Below, in pieces: positions 1 through 3,995 of a stretch of 19,291 nucleotides of DNA (within the stretch, counting starts at the first letter, position 1; each line of letters opens with the position of its first letter). The stretch comes from JALYQB01 sp035640155. Lineage in GTDB: Bacteria > Actinomycetota > Actinomycetes > Mycobacteriales > Pseudonocardiaceae. The notes beneath the pieces were generated by a model. The model ran no database searches, was not told the DNA's origin, and saw only the letters and a list, made by a program, of their open reading frames with translations. The DNA lies in contig DASQWR010000181.1 of assembly GCA_035640155.1 (NCBI GenBank), positions 1 to 19,291 of the forward strand, in the 5' to 3' direction. The position numbers and the translations under genes are program-made.

Positions 1-1587
1 TGCGCGCCGACGTACTCGAGACATTGCTGTCCGCGCACACCGACGCTGGCCAGGTTGATCGCGGTCTCCGACTTGCGGGCGCACTCGACGAGCTGTTCGA
101 CGCCGGGCTGGATGCATCACGGATGGCGGAGTTGCACATCCGACTCGCCTGGGTCGCCACAGCAGCCGGCCAGTGGGCCGACGGGATCGCGCAGGTTAAC
201 ACCGCGCGCGCTTCTCGGTTCCAAGGCTGTTGATCAACACACCGTGACGATCGACGCCGTCGCGGCCTACCTCGCCCTGCAGACGCCCGGCCAAAGTGGC
301 GACCGCGTGGCCGAAGAACGTGCCCGAAGGGCCGTGGCTGACGCTGAACGCAGTGGGCTACCGGTCGTCGCGTGCCAGGCGTGGCAGTTGCTCGGCGTTC
401 TCACCCGAAAACATGACGTGGAAGACGCAACCGCCTGTTTCGAGCACGTCGAAGCGCTCGCACGGGAACACCGCATGCCGATCTGGAGCGTACGCGCGCT
501 GTTCCAGCTCGGCTGTAACGACTGGCTTGCCGACGGAGACGTCGCACGCCTCGAGCAGGCGCGACACAAGGCGCTGCGGTTCGGTGTGATGACCGTCGGC
601 CATGAGGTGGACGCGGTTATCGCCCTCCAGAAGGTGCTCTGCGGCCAGTTCTCGGAAGCGGCCGAGGTCATCGAGCGATGCTGGACGGAGGTGAGCCGGC
701 TCCGGTTGACCGAGACCGCACGGCAGGTGTTGATGACGCGGGCGATACTCGCTGCACACCAGGGTAAGCGGCGCGAGATGGATCAGGCACTCGCCGAGTT
801 CCGCGTTCGGGACGGCGAGCGGACACACCTGTCGCCGCTGACCCTAGGGCTGGCCAAGACATTCTGTGCGCTGCTTGAAGAGGACCGGGTGCAGGCCCGC
901 CGGGAGATGGCGGAGACCGTCGTCTTAGAGACCGAGACCTTCGCGATGTACCCGTTGGCTGGTCACCACGGCCTGCGCCTGCTGCTCGAGGTGCTGTCGG
1001 GCGACGCCAGCTGGTTGCAATACCACCAGGTTGCTACGGCTCCAGCCAGCGGGCTGCAGTGGAACCGCCAGTTCGTCCTGCTCGCCCACGCCGTACTCCT
1101 GGGCCGCTCCGGGCGCAAGGAGGAGGCGATGGCAGCGACGACTCAGGCTGAGCAGGCCGCAGCGCCGTATGCCATGGCGCAGCATCTGGGCCTTCGGCTG
1201 GTCGCCGAAGCGGCGCACATCGATCGGTGGGGAGACCCGGTGACGTGGCTCCATCGCGCCGAGGAGTACTTCCATAATGCTTCGATGCCCGCGGTTGCCA
1301 GCGCCTGTCGCACGCTGCTGCGGCGGATCGGTGTGACTGTTCCCCAACGGCGACGAGGCGTGGACCGGGTTCCGCGCGCCCTTCGGATGCAGGGTGTGAC
1401 AGTCCGTGAGTACGAGGTGCTCCAACTTCTGATGGACCGGCCCAGCAATCAGGCTCTCGCCAACAGGCTCTACATCTCACCACGGACCGTCGAGAAGCAC
1501 GTGGCGAACCTCATCGCCAAGACCGACCAGCCGAACCGGTCCGCGCTGAGCCAGTACGCCGGCCAGAATTTAGCGATAAGTCGTTAA
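1..1587 (+). CDS. LuxR-family transcriptional regulator, C-terminal part, with an apparent frameshift
   Basis: The 5' end lies outside the window. The C-terminus is a LuxR/GerE helix-turn-helix (about 1393-1550) with the typical SPRTVEKHVANLIAK recognition-helix region. The preceding Ala/Arg/Glu-rich helical stretch resembles the TPR-like sensor region of large ATP-dependent (LAL) or related LuxR regulators. Coding-like sequence runs in frame 3 from the window start to about 215 (for example DRGLRLAGALDELFDAGLD), then TGA closes that frame at 231-233. The protein continues in frame 1 from about 215-235 to TAA at 1587. The switch lies by a CG dinucleotide tract (about 201-209), so this is either a true frameshift or a sequencing slip. 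Two rare TTA leucine codons (925-927 and 1570-1572) are present. It converges on the protease gene and could regulate the adjacent peptide locus; that role is inference. Confidence 0.8.
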   Translation, partial: CAPTYSRHCCPRTPTLARLIAVSDLRAHSTSCSTPGWMHHGWRSCTSDSPGSPQQPASGPTGSRRLTPRALLGSKAVDQHTVTIDAVAAYLALQTPGQSGDRVAEERARRAVADAERSGLPVVACQAWQLLGVLTRKHDVEDATACFEHVEALAREHRMPIWSVRALFQLGCNDWLADGDVARLEQARHKALRFGVMTVGHEVDAVIALQKVLCGQFSEAAEVIERCWTEVSRLRLTETARQVLMTRAILAAHQGKRREMDQALAEFRVRDGERTHLSPLTLGLAKTFCALLEEDRVQARREMAETVVLETETFAMYPLAGHHGLRLLLEVLSGDASWLQYHQVATAPASGLQWNRQFVLLAHAVLLGRSGRKEEAMAATTQAEQAAAPYAMAQHLGLRLVAEAAHIDRWGDPVTWLHRAEEYFHNASMPAVASACRTLLRRIGVTVPQRRRGVDRVPRALRMQGVTVREYEVLQLLMDRPSNQALANRLYISPRTVEKHVANLIAKTDQPNRSALSQYAGQNLAISR

Positions 1588-1599
1588 GGAATCGTGGGA

Positions 1600-1647
1600 C
1601 GAGGGGTAAACCGCTGCAGGGGTGAACACCAACGCCATGGCCCCTCG
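1600..1647. terminator. Possible bidirectional terminator between convergent genes
   Basis: CGAGGGG at 1600-1606 and CCCCTCG at 1641-1647 form a perfect 7-bp inverted repeat around a 34-nt loop. It lies in the 61-bp gap where the LuxR gene and the protease gene converge. There is no T-run and the loop is long, so this is a weak call based mainly on position. Confidence 0.3.
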
Positions 1648-1648
1648 A

Positions 1649-2833
1649 TCACGGGGACGCCGGGAGACGCCGCGAGCGGTTCGCCGAGTATCGGCCAGCG
1701 AGCAGGGGCAGGACGACGAGCTCTAGAGCGACTATGAGCAGGGAGACGGCGGAGTCCCAGAACGGGACTCCCGCCGTTGTACCAAGGGCCAGCGTCGACC
1801 CCAGGCGGATGGCGAACTCCAACAACACGGGAGTGATCATGAATAGCGCAGTCGCCAGCAGGAATCCCACGCCGGCCACGGTTAGCAGCGCGAACCACGG
1901 CGCGACCTGCTTATCGCGAGGCGACCAGCTTGCCTCGTCCACCCTGGACGGTCGCACTCCCGGAAGCCAGTCGAACCGATCACGAAGGTATGCCGATGTC
2001 ACCTCGTGCAGATTCGTGCAACCGAGCGCGGTCGTGCAGACATAGTATAGGTCGGTGCGCAGAAACACATAGAACTGCCAGGCTAGCCGCAACAGGACGG
2101 TGTAGGCCACCGCGAGGCAGAGCCGGCCGAGCCAGGACAACCCATCGGTGAGGTCGACGGCAGCGGCAACAGTCAACCCGCTGAGGAGGAGCACGTCCGC
2201 GAGCATTCCGGCTAGGAAGGGCAGGTAGCGATGGCCCCGCGGGACACCGAGCAACCCGTTGACCTCGGTCTCGAAGACGAAGAAGTACAGCCGCCGACTC
2301 ACGCTCAGCCGTGACGGTAGGCCGAGCCGTCGGGCAGCGAGGACGTGGAACCACTCATGCCAGAGGATCGCGGGTAGTTGCAGCAGCGCCAGCACCACCT
2401 GGATGACGACGAATGACGGGGAGAAGAAGATGCTCTCCGGGTGTGGACGCAGTTGTGGATACGCTGTCATCACGAGGAGGCAGCTGACGACTGTTCCCAA
2501 ATAGCAGACCCAGGCCATCGGGGAGAAGGCCGCCCGTCCCAGTGCCTGAAACCGGACCTTGGGAGATTCAGCTAGCTCCTCCCCATCGGCCTTGACGAAT
2601 TTGAGCTCATACAGTGTCGCCACGAAGTCAGCCATGTCGACGGGCTCCCCGAACGTGGTCCGATACCAGTCGGCGGCATCCGGCACCGGCATCCCGCCAG
2701 CCAGCTGGCGCAGCAGCGCCACGCCGTCGGCTGGCAGGAGGGCATAGGATACGGTGTCGGAGCGGCCCACCATGATGCCATCACGCTCTTCAACGAATGT
2801 CAGGGGATGGAGTTCAAGGCGAGTAGCTGACAT
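1649..2833 (-). CDS. PqqD-like domain fused to an M50-type membrane metalloprotease (RiPP maturation protease)
   Basis: This 394-aa protein has two parts. Residues about 8-80 have the layout of a PqqD-like peptide-binding (RRE) domain: a beta-rich start, then LLPADGVALLRQLAGG, and a last helix with the acidic FVATLYELKFV. Residues about 100-380 are a multi-pass membrane protein with a zinc-protease motif HEWFH (159-163). A later FLRTDLYYV segment (257-265) has an Asp where M50 enzymes carry their third zinc ligand. The expected role is to bind the leader of the adjacent 24-aa peptide and cut it in the membrane. ATG 2833 is supported by GGAGAG about 5 nt upstream. The gene lies 87 bp downstream of the peptide gene on the same strand, separated by a strong hairpin. 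The domain calls are pattern recognition and the substrate assignment is inference. Related PqqD/M50 proteins are known beside other RiPP genes. Confidence 0.85.
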   Translation of the reverse strand: MSATRLELHPLTFVEERDGIMVGRSDTVSYALLPADGVALLRQLAGGMPVPDAADWYRTTFGEPVDMADFVATLYELKFVKADGEELAESPKVRFQALGRAAFSPMAWVCYLGTVVSCLLVMTAYPQLRPHPESIFFSPSFVVIQVVLALLQLPAILWHEWFHVLAARRLGLPSRLSVSRRLYFFVFETEVNGLLGVPRGHRYLPFLAGMLADVLLLSGLTVAAAVDLTDGLSWLGRLCLAVAYTVLLRLAWQFYVFLRTDLYYVCTTALGCTNLHEVTSAYLRDRFDWLPGVRPSRVDEASWSPRDKQVAPWFALLTVAGVGFLLATALFMITPVLLEFAIRLGSTLALGTTAGVPFWDSAVSLLIVALELVVLPLLAGRYSANRSRRLPASP

Positions 2834-2870
2834 CGCGGCTCTCCATGGTAGGTCGAGTAATATGGTTACT

Positions 2871-2910
2871 GCCCCTGTGTGCCATCCATCACTGGATCGC
2901 GCACAGGGGC
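2871..2910 (-). terminator. Strong intercistronic hairpin (attenuator or RNA-processing element) between peptide and protease genes
   Basis: On the plus strand the arms are GCCCCTGTGTGC (2871-2882) and GCGCACAGGGGC (2899-2910), 12 positions with one mismatch. They enclose a second stem ATCCA/TGGAT (2884-2888 and 2893-2897) with a TCAC loop. It begins 11 nt after the peptide stop codon on the minus strand. No U-run follows, so it is more likely a partial terminator or a 3'-end-stabilising hairpin. That would give high peptide expression and lower protease expression. A smaller inverted repeat AGTAA/TTACT follows it, at 2856-2870. Confidence 0.65.
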
Positions 2911-2920
2911 AGCTGTCAGC

Positions 2921-2995
2921 TCAGCAACGGACCTCGCAGTGCCCCCCGGAGGTGAGCTTGATCGAACCACTCTTGCGAATCGTGATCTTCTTCAT
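2921..2995 (-). CDS. Candidate RiPP precursor peptide, 24 aa, C-terminal Cys
   Basis: ATG at 2995-2993 to TGA at 2923-2921 encodes 24 residues that start MKKITIRKSGSIK and end LTSGGHCEVRC. The first 14 residues are basic with alternating hydrophobics and look like a leader. GG at 17-18 could be a cleavage site, leaving HCEVRC with two Cys (20 and 24), the second being the very last residue. A near-perfect ribosome binding site, AAAGGGGGTG, sits 5 nt before the ATG. The gene lies directly upstream of the PqqD/M50 protease gene and diverges from a cysteine-decarboxylase-like flavoprotein, which is the context expected of a modified peptide. The function and the leader/core boundary are inferred. 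The peptide is too short to be recognised by family and could be missed by routine gene calling. Confidence 0.75.
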   Translation of the reverse strand: MKKITIRKSGSIKLTSGGHCEVRC

Positions 2996-3046
2996 GTCTT
3001 TCACCCCCTTTCCGCCAGCGGTGTCGCCGAAGCAGCCGGCCTCGTT

Positions 3047-3075
3047 GGACGACACTGCCACTGCCGGAGTCGTCC
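3047..3075. repeat. Inverted repeat in the divergent intergenic region
   Basis: GGACGAC (3047-3053) and GTCGTCC (3069-3075) are perfect 7-bp inverted arms 15 bp apart. They lie upstream of the peptide gene, in what is probably its untranslated leader or promoter. The right half overlaps a CCGGAGTCG string (3064-3072) that recurs at 3142-3150, so a shared regulator site is possible. Confidence 0.4.
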
Positions 3076-3078
3076 CAC

Positions 3079-3097
3079 ATGGGTGCACCACACCCAT
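3079..3097. repeat. Short inverted repeat ATGGGTG/CACCCAT
   Basis: Perfect 7-bp arms at 3079-3085 and 3091-3097 with a 5-base spacer, in the divergent region between the peptide and flavoprotein genes. It could be an operator half-pair or an RNA hairpin. There is no direct evidence of function. Confidence 0.35.
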
Positions 3098-3124
3098 ATT
3101 CTCGACTCAGCGGATGCATAATTT

Positions 3125-3157
3125 GGGGGTCGACCCCCATACCGGAGTCGACTCCGG
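3125..3157. promoter_or_regulatory. Tandem palindromes centred on GTCGAC, probable operators
   Basis: Two perfect palindromes stand side by side: GGGGGTCGACCCCC (3125-3138) and CCGGAGTCGACTCCGG (3142-3157). Their centres are 18 bp apart and both contain GTCGAC. They end 2 bp before the preferred ATG (3160) of the flavoprotein gene and sit about 130-160 bp upstream of the peptide ATG. The placement suggests regulator binding sites controlling one or both divergent genes. One palindrome would overlap the flavoprotein ribosome binding region. The binding protein is unknown; the flanking LuxR-type regulators are candidates only by proximity. Confidence 0.55.
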
Positions 3158-3159
3158 CG

Positions 3160-3792
3160 ATGCAGACTCAAACCATGCGAGACGACGCTCTCTCGATCAT
3201 CATCAGTGGGTCGAGCGCGGCCATCGGAATACCAGCGTACCTGGCGTGGCTGCGCCAGGAGATCGACTTGAGCTTGCGGGTCCTGCTGACCCACAGCGCT
3301 GAGCGCTTTCTGCAGCCACAGGTGGTTGCCTGGCACGTCGATGAGGTCTTCACCAGCAACGACGCGAGCCTCAACCCCACCGAGTTCGCCAAGCGGTCGC
3401 TAGGGATCGTGGTGTTGCCCGCCACGGCCAACATGCTGGCCTCGACGGCCCTGGGACTGGCTGCAACGCCCGCACAGACGGTGCTGCTAGCCAGCGATCG
3501 GCCAGCGCACTTCTTCCCAAGCATGAACGCCACGATGTGGGCCAAGAGCTCGACCCAGCGGCATGTCACCGCACTTCGCGCCGAGGGCCACACCGTGACG
3601 GAACCGCAGGAACGGCCGGGTTTCGAGCTGTGGCAACGCGACAACGCAGTCGGCCCGGCACTCCCGCCGCCCGATGAGGCTGCCGAGATGATCGCCGCCT
3701 GGCTGGAAAACGTCCTCTCCGCGGCCATGACACCCGCTCCCGATGCCGCATCAGAGCTCGTCACGAGCCCAACCGGCAACCTCGGGGTCTGA
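3160..3792 (+). CDS. HFCD-family flavoprotein (EpiD/MrsD-like peptidyl-cysteine decarboxylase homologue)
   Basis: The 210-aa protein has the flavodoxin-like fold signature of the HFCD family. It has a hydrophobic strand followed by SGSSAAIGI near the N-terminus, LPATANM (86-92) at the position of the PASANT motif, and FFPSMNATMW (118-127) matching the PxMNxxMW substrate/FMN region of EpiD. Known members oxidatively decarboxylate a C-terminal Cys of a precursor peptide, giving an aminoenethiol. By hand alignment to EpiD the catalytic His67 position is occupied by Pro73 (SLNPTEF), and the usual acidic DDLL stretch is absent, so chemistry or partner may differ. Start ATG 3160 is preferred; ATG 3175 is also possible, and ATG 3079 would add 27 unlikely residues. 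It diverges from the 24-aa peptide gene, whose product ends in Cys, its probable substrate. Confidence 0.8.
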   Translation: MQTQTMRDDALSIIISGSSAAIGIPAYLAWLRQEIDLSLRVLLTHSAERFLQPQVVAWHVDEVFTSNDASLNPTEFAKRSLGIVVLPATANMLASTALGLAATPAQTVLLASDRPAHFFPSMNATMWAKSSTQRHVTALRAEGHTVTEPQERPGFELWQRDNAVGPALPPPDEAAEMIAAWLENVLSAAMTPAPDAASELVTSPTGNLGV

Positions 3793-3866
3793 CCCTGAGG
3801 CGAGCGCGCGACACGCTTGGGTTGGCTACCTCCAAGGTCGTACCAGAACGCCGAGGGAGACTTGCC

Positions 3867-3995
3867 ATGGCCGTCACCTGCCAATTCCCCGATGTCGAGA
3901 TCCCCGACCGAATGCTGCCGCAACTCGTACTCGACAGCGCCGTGGCTCGCGGCGACCAAGCGGCCGACATCGACGGGGTGGGTGTCGGATGTTGA
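3867..3995 (+). pseudogene. 42-aa ORF, probable remnant of an acyl-CoA ligase (4-coumarate-CoA ligase-like) N-terminus
   Basis: ATG 3867 has a good ribosome binding site (GAGGGAG about 8 nt upstream). The product contains FPDVEIPDRMLPQLVLDSAV and RGDQAADIDG, the pattern of 4-coumarate-CoA ligase-type N-termini (PDVxIPD...LxxxVL...A...GD.PALIDG). The frame ends at TGA 3993-3995, but the next frame reads MLTYADL, which matches the LTYADL that normally follows in these ligases. So this looks like a ligase 5' end broken by a frameshift and then joined to the LAL regulator. The alternative is an intact small peptide gene: it follows the flavoprotein by 74 bp and ends GVGVGC with a terminal Cys, so a second decarboxylase substrate cannot be excluded. 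Its stop overlaps the LAL start. Confidence 0.5.

Noticed and set aside
3079..3159. Earlier ATG (3079) for the flavoprotein
   Set aside because: It has no ribosome binding site and would place the palindromes inside the gene; the added residues do not fit the family N-terminus.
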